DNA of 64,000 bases. Source: Wolfiporia cocos (lineage: Eukaryota; Basidiomycota; Agaricomycetes; Polyporales; Phaeolaceae). Both the position numbers and the translations under genes were made by a program. Under the pieces are notes generated by a model. The model saw nothing but the letters and a program-made list of their open reading frames with translations. It ran no database searches and was not told where the DNA came from. Positions 42,160 to 54,054 of the stretch are shown here, piece after piece; position 1 is the first letter of the stretch; every line of letters begins with the position of its first letter. The DNA is taken from NCBI GenBank assembly GCA_029448655.1, contig JACCLO010000012.1:2046001-2110000 (forward strand), in the 5' to 3' direction.

Positions 42160-43283
42160 TCTAAAAGTAATGGGAGCTCGCGCCGTAGGCGCTCGCGTGT
42201 CGCTAGCGTGCAGCTAGCATGCAGCTAGCGTGTTGCTCGCGTGTTGCTCGCGTTTTGCGCACGTTCAGCGCACGTTTTGCGCACATGGACGCCACGTTTG
42301 CCGCGTGGCGTCCATGCGCGTCGTGTCAAATCCTGCTCCCATTAGATAGGGCGCCTGCTGCCATCCGCGGAGTTGGCCAGTGGATTCCCACGCCCGGCGC
42401 CTGCAAGGCGCGCGCGCTGTTCCTGCCCCGCACCACGGGGATTCGTGCCCCACACCACGGGGATTCGTGGCCCATTCCATGGGGGTTTGTGGCCCATGCC
42501 ACAGGAATTTGTGTCCTGTGGCATGGGGATTTTGTAATGTAAATACCCCACACCATGGGAATTTGTACCCCGTGCCACAGGGATTTGCACCCCAATTCCA
42601 CAGGGATTTGTGCCCCATGCCATGGGGATGTGTGTCGTGTGCCACAGGGGTTTGTGCCCCATGCCACGGGGATTTGTGCCCTGTGCCACGGGGATTTTTG
42701 TAATGTAAATACCCTACACCATGGGGATTTGTGGCCCATGCCACAGGGATTTGTGTGTCCTGTGCCACGGGGATTTGTGCCCCATACCACAGGGATTTGC
42801 ATCCCAATGCCACAGGGATTTGTGCCCCATGCCACGGGGATTTGTGCTCTGTGCCCTGGAGATTTGTGCCCCGTGCCACGGGGATTTGTGCCCCACACTA
42901 CAGGTATTTGTGCCCTGTGCCATGGGGATTTATGTTTCATGCCACGGGGATTTTTGTAACATAAATTGCCTGTGCTGTAGATGCTTGCCAAAAGATTGCA
43001 CAAAATGGAGAACATTTTGACACCACATTACACAGTATTACAAGGGAAGTGACGATGAGACCGAGGATCAGCGAGGTGTCAGAAGTGGCTGAGCAGGCAG
43101 AGACAAGAGACAAAAGAGGAAAGTTGGGGAAGCCATGGGTAATGCACAGGAAATTCATGAGGGATCCACAGGTAACTTCAAAACAACCCCCAATTATCTG
43201 AAGTAGGCACACATGGATTGGAATAATATATTGAAGTGGAAAAAGCAGTGTGACCGTGGCGAAGCCACGGGTAATTAGCCTAG
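42160..43283 (+). mobile_element. Helitron unit 5
   Basis: 1124 bp. Starts TCTAAAAGTAATGGGAGC and ends CCGTGGCGAAGCCACGG plus GTAATTAGCCTAG. Carries a minisatellite at about 42420-42960. Confidence 0.82.
42420..42960. repeat. 22-bp minisatellite in Helitron 5
   Basis: Same unit and spacer as in Helitron 2, with more substitutions between copies. Confidence 0.82.
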
Positions 43284-44298
43284 TCCATAAAGTAAGGGGA
43301 GCTCGCGCCGTAGGCGCTCGCGTGCCGCTAGCGTGTCGCTCGCGTGTCGCTCGCGTTTTGCGCACATGGACACCACGTTTGCCGCGTGGCGTCCATGCGT
43401 GTCGTTGATCCTCCTCCCATTAGATAGGGCGCCTGCCATCCGCGGAGTTGGCCGGTGGATTCCCACGCCCGGCGCCTGCAAGGCGCGCGCGCTGTTCCTG
43501 CCCTGCACCACGGGGATTCGTGCCCCATGCCACGGGGATTCGTGCCCCATGCCACGGGGATTCATGCCCCACACCACGGGGATTCGTGTCCCATTCCATG
43601 GGGGTTTGTGGCCCATGCCACAGGGATTTGTGTCCTGTGGCATGGGGATTTTGTAATATAAATACTCCACACCACAGGGGTCTGTACCCTGTGCCACAGG
43701 GATTTGTATCCCAATGCCACAGGGATTTGTGCCCCATGCCACGGGGATTTGTGCTCTGTGCCGTGGAGATTTGTGCCCCGTGCCACGGGGATTTTGTAAT
43801 GTAAATACCCCACACCACAGGGATTTGTACCCCATGCCACAGGGATTTGTGCCCCATGGCATGGGGATTTTTGTGATATAAATACCCCACACCACAGGGA
43901 TCTGTGCCCTGTGCCACGGGGATTTGTGCTCTGTGCCACGGGGATTTATGCCTCATGCTACGGGGATTTTTGTAACATAAATGGCCTGTGCTGTAGATGC
44001 CTGCCAAAAGATTGCAAAAAATGAAGAACATTTTGACACCACATTACACAGTATTACAAGCAAAGCGACGATGAGACCAAGCATCAGCGAGGTGTCAGAA
44101 GTGACTGAGCAGGCAGAGACAAGAGACAAAAGAGGGAAGTTGGGGAAGCCATGGGTAATGCACAGGAAATTCATGGGGGATCCACAGGTAACTTCAAAAA
44201 ACCCCTGATTATCTGAAATAGGCACACATGGATTGGAATAATATATTGAAGTGGAAAAAGCAGTGTGACCGTGGCGAAGCCACGGGTAATTAAGCTAG
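43284..44298 (+). mobile_element. Helitron unit 6
   Basis: 1015 bp. Starts TCCATAAAGTAAGGGGAGC and ends CCGTGGCGAAGCCACGG plus GTAATTAAGCTAG. Very similar to units 1 and 5 over the 3' 300 bp. Confidence 0.82.
43500..43980. repeat. 22-bp minisatellite in Helitron 6
   Basis: Same unit; three spacer copies containing TAATGTAAATACC or TAATATAAATACTCC variants. Confidence 0.82.
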
Positions 44299-44762
44299 TC
44301 TAAGTACTAAAGGGCCGTGGAAGAAAACCATGTGGTTCTCGCGTGGCAACCGTGCGTTCATTGGCCCGTAGGGCGCGCGCCACCACCCCCGTGCCATTTC
44401 CCACGGACGGCGCCTACAACGCGCGTGCGGCGTTCAAGTCAAGTCCTTTCGACCGTGTTTCGCGCGTCCTCCCTGTGCTGCGCCACGGGGATGTTGTAAC
44501 GTAAATGGCCTATACTGTAGATACCTGTTAGAAAATTTAAGAGTAACCGGGAGGCTTATGAGGCACCACAAGCGAAGCGATGACGACACCGAGCATCAGC
44601 GAGGTGTCGGAAGTGGCTGAGCGAGGTGCAGCAGGGTGATCACACACCCTGGGGGTTGGGTGGACTCGCATTGCCATACAATATGTTTTTCCCTTATTCT
44701 ATTAGTTATCATACTTAAATGACAATTGACATCCGTGGCAAAGCCGCGGGTAATTAAACTCG
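44299..44762 (+). mobile_element. Helitron unit 7
   Basis: 464 bp. Starts TCTAAGTACTAAAGGGCC and ends CCGTGGCAAAGCCGCGG plus GTAATTAAACTCG, followed by T at 44763. The hairpin keeps pairing despite two changes. Last unit of the array. Confidence 0.75.
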
Positions 44763-44827
44763 TATACATTGGGCCACATCTCCACCATCATCGAATCGCG
44801 CATCAAATTCCATCTCCGAGCTCATAC

Positions 44828-45506
44828 ACTTGAGGTTAATCTCCCAACCCGTTTGCATAGATTTGAAACCCCACACATCACGTGAGGGCGGGCCCGACGT
44901 GTCGGGCCGGCGCCTCTGCGCTCTGCGCACGCCATATGAGTCCTCCGCGCCCTAGACTTGTTACATGGCTTTTGACAACTAGATTCAGTACTTCCACTGT
45001 TAAATTTATATCATCGAATGTATGTTTTATTATTCAATGACATGGGGTTCCGCACAAGAGGGCTCGCGCGCTGAGTCTTTCACTCCGCCGCCTCTCCACG
45101 TACTCGACTGTATAATGATGCCTTGCCCCCACCGATATGTTTGAAAGATGTTTACAGCGCTGCGGGAATCCCCAGCAGCCGTTACAGTGCCGTACACTGC
45201 CCGCAGCGAATCCGAGAACGCACCAAGACCCTTTCCCCGTCGATGTAATGGGATCTAAGTTAGGCGCATCACAAACATCTAGTTCATCGTGTCGCCTACC
45301 ACAGAGATAACTACTGAATATAATGGTATATATGTTGCATTCTCTGCTTGTATCGGGCCTACAACCAGAGTCGAAAGACTTAGCCTTTAGCAGGGTGCGC
45401 GGAGGCACCGACCCGACGCGTCGGGCCCGCCTTCACGTGATGTGCGGGGCTTCAAATCTACGCAAACGGGTTGGGGGATTATCGATTAACATCACTAGTC
45501 ACTAGT
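44828..45506. mobile_element. Mutator-like (MULE) MITE
   Basis: A 679-bp element with long imperfect terminal inverted repeats of about 100 bp. The left begins ACTTGAGGTTAATCTCCCAA; the inverted right part contains TTGGGGGATTATCGATTAAC. A perfect 9-bp duplication AGCTCATAC (44819-44827 and 45507-45515) flanks it. The right terminus carries an extra duplicated ACTAGT. No coding capacity. The ACTTGAGGTTAAT end is shared with the larger element at 55075-57369. Confidence 0.8.
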
Positions 45507-45650
45507 AGCTCATACCATCCCCAAAGTGTCCAGCGTCGGGGGCACAGCTGGCGCCAGCGCTTATGCAAACCTTGCTTTAGGGTTAACGTGAAGTTACCCC
45601 AAATTTGGCCACTGCACAAAAGTAGCGGTGACTAGGGCGCCGGCACCATA

Positions 45651-45829
45651 GCACTGGTACTTAGCTTGAAGGGACCCGCGACACATAGCTACCTTCTCGC
45701 CTTGGCGGTCCTTCTTTGTGGTTTTAGGGAGTAGATGAGTTTTTCAGAAGAGATTGACGGCCGCGTTCTTCTTCCTGAAGTTCGGCAAGTTGTTCTAGGT
45801 TTCACGCGCACTGACGACAAGCCTCTCGC
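45651..45829 (+). repeat. Duplicated promoter/first exon upstream of ABCC copy 2
   Basis: Starting at CACTGGTACTTAGCTTGAAG, this segment is repeated directly at about 45997-46180, offset about 350 bp. Both copies contain an ATG (45735 and 46086) beginning MSF and the shared peptide DGRVLL. The upstream copy therefore looks like a duplicated promoter plus first exon. Divergence between the copies indicates that it is not recent. Confidence 0.7.
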
Positions 45830-46085
45830 ATCTGTCCGAGCTAGGAGTGACTCCACGCACAGACTGTAAGATTGAGATTGATGGGATAATGACTCACCCG
45901 GGCCCGGCGTTCGAAATTGCGATCAGGCTCGCCAAGAACATCAGACTTTTAAATTGCACAATGTCGATCGAACCTGTCAGGGTCAGACCAGTCGACACTG
46001 GTACTTAGCTTGAAGGGACCCGCGACAGAGAGTACATAGCTACCTTCTCGCCTCGGCGGTCCTTCCCTGTGGTTTGAGGCAGTAG

Positions 46086-49000
46086 ATGAGCTTTCTAGAC
46101 AAAATGGACGGCCGCGTTCTTCTTCTAGGTTTCAAGCGCAACAGTTCCATTTTCAGGACGAAACTAGATGACGAGCCTCAGTATGTACTGCACCTATGCT
46201 GATGATCATGATCGAACGATGTGGTGCTGAGATCATTATGCAGAGATGCATTCTGGGATACCCTCACCATCCCGGTATTGAGTGCTGGTCTATCGGCAAT
46301 TATTTTGGGCGTCCAATTTACTCTGAGGTATCGTGCCAGAACAGTCCCCGAGACTGTTGAGCACAGCGAAGACAATCCAGATCTGGATGGTGCAAAGTCG
46401 ACCAGCATCGCATGGCGAGTCGCTTCGCTAGGGGGACCAACAATACTTGCGTTCCATGCTGTACGGCTGCTTGCATGCCTGATTCTTGCAGTGCTAGAGA
46501 CATTCACTTCGTACCTACTGTGGAGCGAAGCACGCGGTCATGTTACAATGACTGCTCAAGCCTGGCTGCACGTTGGCCTCCTTGCGACATATGTAAGGAA
46601 TAAATATCATATATTTTGTTCTGTCGACTCATATCACCGACAGGTATATTCGCTTGCACTGGCGGTGGTCTCTATATTACCCTCTCCTAGTGTCAATGTG
46701 CTTGTAGTGAGGCACCTCAATGCGGTTCTGCTCTCCGCTCTGGTTGTCTATGTCTACCGGGATGTCTGGCCTCTGACAACATACACTCTGGTGCCTCTCG
46801 ACGCTGACCTGGACCGGCTGCTTTGGTACAAAATTGGCGTCTTGACAGTTGCTGCGGTAGCGGTCCCTCTTCTCATCCCTCGTCGCTATATACCTTTTGA
46901 TCCTGAGGTAGTGACGCACGCTGTTGATCGAACATGCCTGGCTTACTTTGCGTGCTAGAACCCCTCAATCAATCCTTCACCTGAGCAAACAGCATCCTTG
47001 ATGTCGATGATGCTATACGCATGGCTCGATCCCACTGTTTCTGAGGCTTCTCGTTCCCGGCATCTACCCCTTGACAGGTTTCCTCCTCTGGCGGACTATG
47101 ATGAGGCACAGAACCTGATGAACCGTAACGCAGCCGTACGTTATCCTGAATCCGCCGTCTGATTTACCTGAAATTATTGACGATGTCTCTATAGGTGCTC
47201 GACCCTTTCCAGTCTCGGCAAAAGTTCAAGAATAAACATGTTTTCTGGCGCCTGGTCAGAATAGTTCGTGAGTATGAACCAGCATGAGTAGACTGCCAGT
47301 GACTCAACCAGATCACAGGTTCTGATATTGTCTTCATGGGCATCATGCTCTCTCTTCGGGTTTGTGATAAGCATTTACTATGATTGTAAACTCTCACCGC
47401 TAGTAGGTCGCTTTTCAATTCGCTAGTCCGCTTGGAATGAGAAATCTACTCCGGTATGTCAGATCTGCTTATTGCGCAGCATCCAAAGTCTCGATCCTCA
47501 CATATAACAGGTATATGGAGACAGGTGGTGCCGGAGCTATCGTTCGTCCATGGGTATGGATTGCTTGGCTGTTCATTGGACCAAGCATGAGCGCCATTGT
47601 CACCTCCGGCTATTCATTCGTTGGGGTAGGTCATCTCCCTATTCACCATTCACGTGGGTGTTCAACGCTCACTTGAACTCCATTTATTAGACTCGGATGT
47701 CAGTACGCGTTGAGGTCATCCTCACGCAGATCATATTCGATCACGCTTTTCGTATGAGAATCCACGCAAATCTCCAAGATTCTGCCACTCGTGGCAATGC
47801 GATGGAGATCAATCGAGGCCCCGATGCCGATGCAAATGGCGGAGATATATCGGATTCTGCAACCTTTGGTAACGAGGAGATTCCAGAGAATGCGGAAGGT
47901 AACACTGCGACCGGATTTGATGGTCCCACGCAGCAGGATGTGGCAAAGGCTGCCGAGGCGCAAAAGGGGAGAGCGTCAAATCTTACGGGGCGACTGAACA
48001 ACTTGATTTCCAGCGATGTAAGCACGGTCGCAGGCTCGAGAGAAGTGATGATTCTTCGTAAGTCGCCATGCGCCCCCTGCCTATTTGTCAGACACAGTTG
48101 AAAACTCGATGATGCACCCTCAGTTGTTGAAATGCCGCTGCAAATGGTAGCCTGCGTCTGGTTCCTCTATTCAATCTTGGGCCTGAGGTATGATGTCGCC
48201 CTAGTTGTACACGAGCTCTCCCTAATCGAGCTTTGTCACAGTGCGATCGTTGGAATGGTCTCCATGATCATTCTCTTCCCAATCCCAGGGTACGTCGCGA
48301 AGATGAGCAAAGCTGCTCAAAGCACGAAGATGGAAAAGGTGAGACAGGCTGCTGTCTGCAGTTTTGTCCTCGCATTACTTACTATTTCCGCGTCACTGTA
48401 GTCGGACTCACGAGTTCAAGTCGCGACAGAAAGTGGGTGCTTTTGACTTGACGATTTGAATGAATGCCAAATTTCCCAATCCAGCTATCAATGTCATACG
48501 GATGATTAAGCTCTTTGGTTGGGAGAAGCGTCTCTCGGATCGCCTCAGAGAGAAGCGCGCTGAGGAGCTTCACTGGATCAAGAGATCAAAGCTACTAGAG
48601 ATCGCCAACCCTATATTGAAGTATGTTTCTATTTGTTTCCGACATGTTATGGCGTCCTCATCCTAAATCAGCAATGCTATTCCGTTGCTAACGATGACCG
48701 CCACGTTCTTCACATATGTAAGCTATTACGGTATAACAGACATACCTAGTGGCTTTGCAATTGACAATATGCACAGACCATGATCATGAAGGAGGAGCTA
48801 ACAGGTGAGTCAGTATCGGGGGATTTCGACAGAAAGAAATTGATGAATGGTGCCGTAGCATCGAAGGTATTTTCAGCGACGGCAGGTCAGTCACATCCTC
48901 CCTGCCATAAAGCAATTGAGATAGCTCACTTTAATCAGTATTCGAGATGTTCAGTACACAGATGTCCATGGTTTTCTCAATGTTGCCGGGAGCTATACGA

Positions 49001-52000
49001 GGTGGCGCTGTCAGACCTTCTTTTGCGATCTTTTCTAACATAAGCCGCAGCAATGGTGTCATTCAACCGGCTCGACGAATTCCTGACCAAGGTTTGCATT
49101 TTTTTATAGCTTGCCGATGATGCCAGTGTCAGATTGACTGCCCAACAGACTAAGCTTTTGGACAACGTGGCTGAGAATAAAGACAACGTGACGTCTCAAT
49201 CTCTGCCCATACACGAAGATATTATCGGGTTCCGGCAAGCTCTTTTCACCTGGTCAGATGAAGAGGACCGATCACCGACACCTGGAACAAATCGGCGGCA
49301 ATTCAAGCTCAGGATTGATGGGGAGCTGCATTTCAAACGCGGCGCGATCAACCTGATCGTCGGCCCAACTGGATCAGGCAAGACATCGATGCTCATGGCT
49401 CTCTTAGGTGAGATAACATAGTTGTCAGTGAGATATGCCTTCTCAGCTGTTGGCGCACAGGCGAAATGCACCATGTTCCTTACGGTTTGGACTCGTACCT
49501 TAGCCTGCCTCGCAACCATGGAGTCGCATACGCTGCGCAGGAGTCGTGGGTGCAGAACGAAACTATACGGGTTGGCTCAGTCATTGCTTGATGACGGTAA
49601 TTATCTGATCACAGGTGCAGGACAATATTCTTTTTGGGAGCGCCTTCGATGAGGAACGATACAACAAGGGTTTGTAGTTAGTCCTGATATCTGCAGAGTC
49701 TGTCACTCAAACTCTACTAGTGATTTACCAGTGCGGACTAAATCGTGACCTCGAATTGTTCGACGCTGGCGACTTGACCGAGGTTGGTGAAAGAGGTATC
49801 ACGTTGAGGTATGTGGCATTGCTCAAGGATAAACACACAACACTGAGCATCGAGCACCAGCGGTGGCCAAAAGGTAAGGCCGGGTTCGTAGATAATAAAT
49901 GTTATGCTCACATTACAATAGGCACGAGCTACCTTAGCGCGAGCGGTCTACTCCAATGCGGAGATTCTTCTGCTGGATGATGTAAGAGGAGTCGCTCATC
50001 ATCTCACATAAACTGAAAGTCTGCCAGGTCTTAGCTGCTCTGGACGTTCACACAGGTCGATGGATTGTTGACAAATGTCTCAAAGGCGATCTGATTCGAG
50101 GGCGCACAGTGATCATGGTCGTATGTACTGGTGATCGATGCCACGAAGTCGTCTCTAACGATTATCTAGACCCACAATGTAGCCATGGTCAGTCCGATTG
50201 CTCAACTGGTCGTATCGCTCGGAGCGGATGGTCGAGTGTTGAGCCAAGGGACGCTCTCCAACGCACTTGAGCGCAGCGCTGCGTTGGCTGCTGAAACGGC
50301 CGAAGAGCTCGCGGTCACGAGCGACTCCGGAGATACAAGTCACCTCAACGGGGATGCCACTGACGCGAAACGAAAATCAGGCGGGGAGCTCATACTCGCA
50401 GAAGAGATATCCGAAGGGCACGTCGGCTGGCCAGCTTGTACGTCTATCGTGCCTCTCGATTTTATTCGTTTCTAATCTAGTTGTTGTTATGTTTGCTCCC
50501 AGTGAAGATGTACTTTGCTGGGCTCGGAGGGAGATACCCGCTGCTCTTCTGGACAACATGTCTTACGGCAATCCTCTTGTGTTATTCTCTGGGCGACTTC
50601 CAGGTCTGGTTCCTCGGCTACTGGGCGCGACAGTACGAGGAGCGTGCTCCGTCTGAGGTCAAAGCACCCATGTGAGTATTTCTTTCTTCTCTCTATCTGG
50701 TTCCCTATCTGATCACCACGACACAGTTACTTGTCCATATATGCAGCCATTTTGGTGTGGAGTGAGGTCTTCTACTCAACAGCGATGATCAACTACCTGT
50801 ACGGAACACTGAGAGCATCACGCAAGATCCATGAAACGCTGATGGCCTCCGTTCTCGGCACGACACTTCGGTATGCTCCTGCGCGTGCCCCTGCCCTATC
50901 GTTCTACTCATCGCACACTCAGGTGGCTCGACATGACCCCCACTTCTCGTATCCTCGCTCGCTGTACGCAAGACATCCAAGCAGGTGAGTCGAATGACAT
51001 CAAAAACATCGAGTTCGTAACCAATGCCTATGTCCGCAGTGGACGCGGATGTGGGCCGATACCTGGTCTATCTCATCGACCTAGGCGCTGCAATGGTGAT
51101 CAAGCTCGTCGCGGTGGTGATCGTGTCTCCGCCGTTCCTCGCGCCCGGGGCCTTGCTGGCGGTCCTCGGCGGGTGCATCGGCCAGGCATACATGAAGGCC
51201 CAGCTGTCCGCCAAGCGAGAGGCGAGCAATGCGCGCGCGCCGATCATGGGTCACTTGGGAGCGGCGTTCGCGGGCCTGGGTGGGTGCCGCTCAGCCTGCA
51301 GTCCCCGGATGTGCCCATCATCTGACTCGAGATATAGTGTCAATCCGGGCGTACGGCGCGCAAGACATGTTCAGGAGAGAGTCCTACGTCCGCATCAATC
51401 GATATACGCGGGCCTCGCGCACGCTGTGGAACCTCAATCGGTGGGGCCCTCGCTCCCGCCGTCCTGATCTCACTCACGAAGGCATCCCGTAGATGGGCCT
51501 CCATCCGCATGGAGTCCCTTGGTGCCCTGTTCACATCTAGCCTCGCTACCTACCTCGTATACGGGAGCTCCACCTCTGCCTCGAACACCGGGTTCTCGCT
51601 GACCATGGCAGGTAAGGCGACCTTCTAAATACGCACTGTGTCAGCCAACGCTGATATGCGTGCAAGTGGGATTCAGCGGCATCATTCTGTGGTTCGTACG
51701 GAACGTGAACGAGTTCGAAGTGTCCAGTGCGTATTGATTGTACTGCGAATGCTCTTTCCGCTGACTCGCTGGTGACAGGCAACAGGTGAGGATACGAGCT
51801 ATGGTCGTCGATGAGTTCATGTACCGATATGGTGTAGCCTGGAGCGAATCAAACAATACGTGGACATCGAACAAGAGCCTAAGCCAACCGAAGGCGGGAT
51901 TCCTCCCGCCTATTGGCCTTCAAGCGGAAATTTCAGGGTCGAAAAGCTGTCTGCGCGATACTCGCCGGTAGGTCAGTCATTGTATAGTTTCTACGCTGCT

Positions 52001-53140
52001 TGATGCAGTTGTGTAGGATGGGCCGAAAGTCCTGAATGACATCTCCTTCGAGGTCAAGTCAGGCGAGCGTGTCGGCATCGGTGAGTAGCGTGCATGACTC
52101 TTAGAAGAACGATTGTTTATGACAACCCTAAAGTGGGTCGCACCGGTAGTGGCAAGGTACGGAAAAAGCCAGCCAATGCGAAGGTCGATGATCATTGAAG
52201 AAGAACATAGAGCTCCTTGACGTTAGCCTTGCTACGCTGCATCATAGCCGAGGGCACAGTCTTCTACGACGGACTCGCCACAGACGACATCAACCTCGAT
52301 GTACTCCGTTCCAAGATCACCATCATCCCACAAATGGTGCGTGCTAACGAGCTGCACTTCATTCATACGCTGACTTCAGATCGCCCCGCCACAGCCCGAG
52401 CTTCTCAGCGGCACGCTGCGCGAGAACCTAGACCCGTTCGGCGAATACGACGACGCCACGCTCAACGATGCACTGAGATCCGCCGGCCTCTATTCACTGC
52501 AAAGTGAGATGCATGAAGGGCGCATCACCCTCGACACCCATGTTGCGAGCGGAGGAAGCAACTTCTCTGTCGGACAGCGGCAGATCCTCGCTCTGGCTAG
52601 GGCTATCGTGCGTCAGAGCAAGCTGCTTATTCTTGATGAAGGTACGCGCTCAGCTGTCATTTTGCGTTTTGGCTCTGCTAATCGGGCGATGTAGCTACAT
52701 CTGCGATCGGTGAGTGTGCGTGATGGGGCACTTGCCAAGTGGCTGACAGGCCCCGTTAGACTACGCTACGGATATGGTCATCCAGGAGTCGCTGCGGAAA
52801 GAGCTGGATAGAGGTGTGACCGTGCTCACGGTCGCGCACCGTCTTCGAACAATAATGGATTCCGACAAAATCGTACGTCTGCTCGCGCCTCGCTGTCCAC
52901 AGCATGGTAGCTGACAACCACGAATACAGATGGTTCTGGATGCAGGCCGCATCGTGCGTTCCATTCCACTCAGCAATGCTTTAGAAGCTGATGATCCATC
53001 GATCACAGGTCGAGTTTGGCAAGCCGGCGGACCTGCTCAACACCCCGGGCGGCATGTTGCAAGCGCTGGTGGACGAGAGCGGGGATCGAGAAGAGCTATA
53101 TGTCATGGCCACTAGCGCGGGCCTGTCTGCGCAGAGCTAG
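46086..53140 (+). CDS. ABCC-type (MRP/Ybt1-like) full-length ABC transporter, copy 2
   Basis: Paralog of 18948-26078 with matching exon boundaries. Exon 1 is 46086-46180 (MSFLDKMDGRVLLLG), then a 63-nt intron and an acceptor at 46243. TMD0-like helices follow (46244-46907). TMD1 includes LGMRNLLR and MIKLFGWEKRL. NBD1 has Walker [10 protein letters not shown] (about 49362-49382), [16 protein letters not shown] and LLLDD. The linker is at 50180-50440. TMD2 contains [12 protein letters not shown] and WLDMTPTSRILARCTQDIQ. NBD2 has GRTGSGKSSL (about 52136-52157), FSVGQRQ, LLILDE and VAHR. A 15-nt exon (52695-52709) encodes ATSAI, as in copy 1. No stop or frame break was found in the conserved exons, so both copies appear functional. 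Codon use from 51 kb on is more GC-rich than in copy 1. Confidence 0.88.
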
Positions 53141-53848
53141 AGCGTTCAATATTCTTGGACCGACAGCCTCACCAGTGCGGGGCTAAGTCATAGATACGCT
53201 ATACATTATATAGGCGGCGGTATTCGGACGATGCTGAAATTGAGGCATTTGATAACACGGAGACTGAGAATAGCTCTAACGCAGCTTGGGCCGCAGCGGA
53301 CCACGCGCTCATGTCAACACGGTCTATTCCGCTGGATACAAGCGGTGTCTGCCTCGCCACCGTCCGTCAGACGTCATGGCGAGGGCCTCTGCCGGAGATG
53401 AAATTATATCGGAACAGATCGCTTGACACCCCGCGGGGGTTAGGACAAGTCGCCCGGGTCTAACGAGATCTACTGGCACGAAATAGACTCACAATCGAAA
53501 CGCCCGGGACTGTGGGCGCGTCGGGCACACCAGCCGACGCGATCTCGAACGTGCCCTGGCGGGCAAGAGGGCGCAGAGCTGCCTCGGGCGAACGTGCGAC
53601 ACAGCATGCAGGAGCACATGGCACCGCACCGTGCGGCTCATTTCGCTATTGAAGTTGCCAGGCTGTGTGTCGAGCCGGCCTAGAATTCGTAGACATCATA
53701 CCGGAGCATCCGATCCGCGGTGGCAGTCAGTGAAACGCAGTTTTAGGCGACAGCATTGTGGTTTTTTGCTGGTAGCTTTGCAGTGTCGCAAAATTTTATG
53801 TCGCTATTGGCGTATTGATTTGCTTGTGTATTCAGATAGCGCTACAAA
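53141..53848. other. Intergenic, no gene recognised
   Basis: 3' flank of the ABCC gene leading to the truncated left edge of the degenerate Gypsy element. No LTR was identified here. Confidence 0.45.
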
Positions 53849-54054
53849 TTAGCTATCTACCCATTTTTTCGGAGTCGACCGAGTCGAATTTTTGGGACTG
53901 GTCATCACCCCGGGAAACATTCAGATGGACCCAGCGAAACTCAACGGAATCAAGGAATGGCCGACTCCCCGAAATCTCAAAGAAGTCAGATCCTTCTTAG
54001 GATTTGTGGACTTTTATTGGAAGTTCATAGACCACTACTTGACGCACGCACGAC

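Larger units (their letters stand above)
28952..44762 (+). mobile_element. Head-to-tail array of seven non-autonomous Helitrons
   Basis: Seven units lie end to end, each starting TC and ending in a hairpin plus CTAG/CTCG. The best 3' end reads CCGTGGCGAAGCCACGG (7-bp stem, GAA loop) followed by GTAATTAACCTAG. The next unit's TC starts directly after each end. The whole array sits between A (28951) and T (44763), the Helitron target dinucleotide, with no duplication. Most 5' ends share a leader like AATGGGAGCTCGCGCC. Subterminal blocks around ACAAGCGAAGCGACGA and GTGGCTGAGC recur before each 3' end. No Rep/helicase coding capacity is present, so all are non-autonomous. Unit 2 carries the LTR retrotransposon. 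Confidence 0.85.

Noticed and set aside
44828..45506. An eighth Helitron at the array end
   Set aside because: It has terminal inverted repeats and a 9-bp duplication and lies outside the last CTCG-T junction, so it is a Mutator-like insertion.
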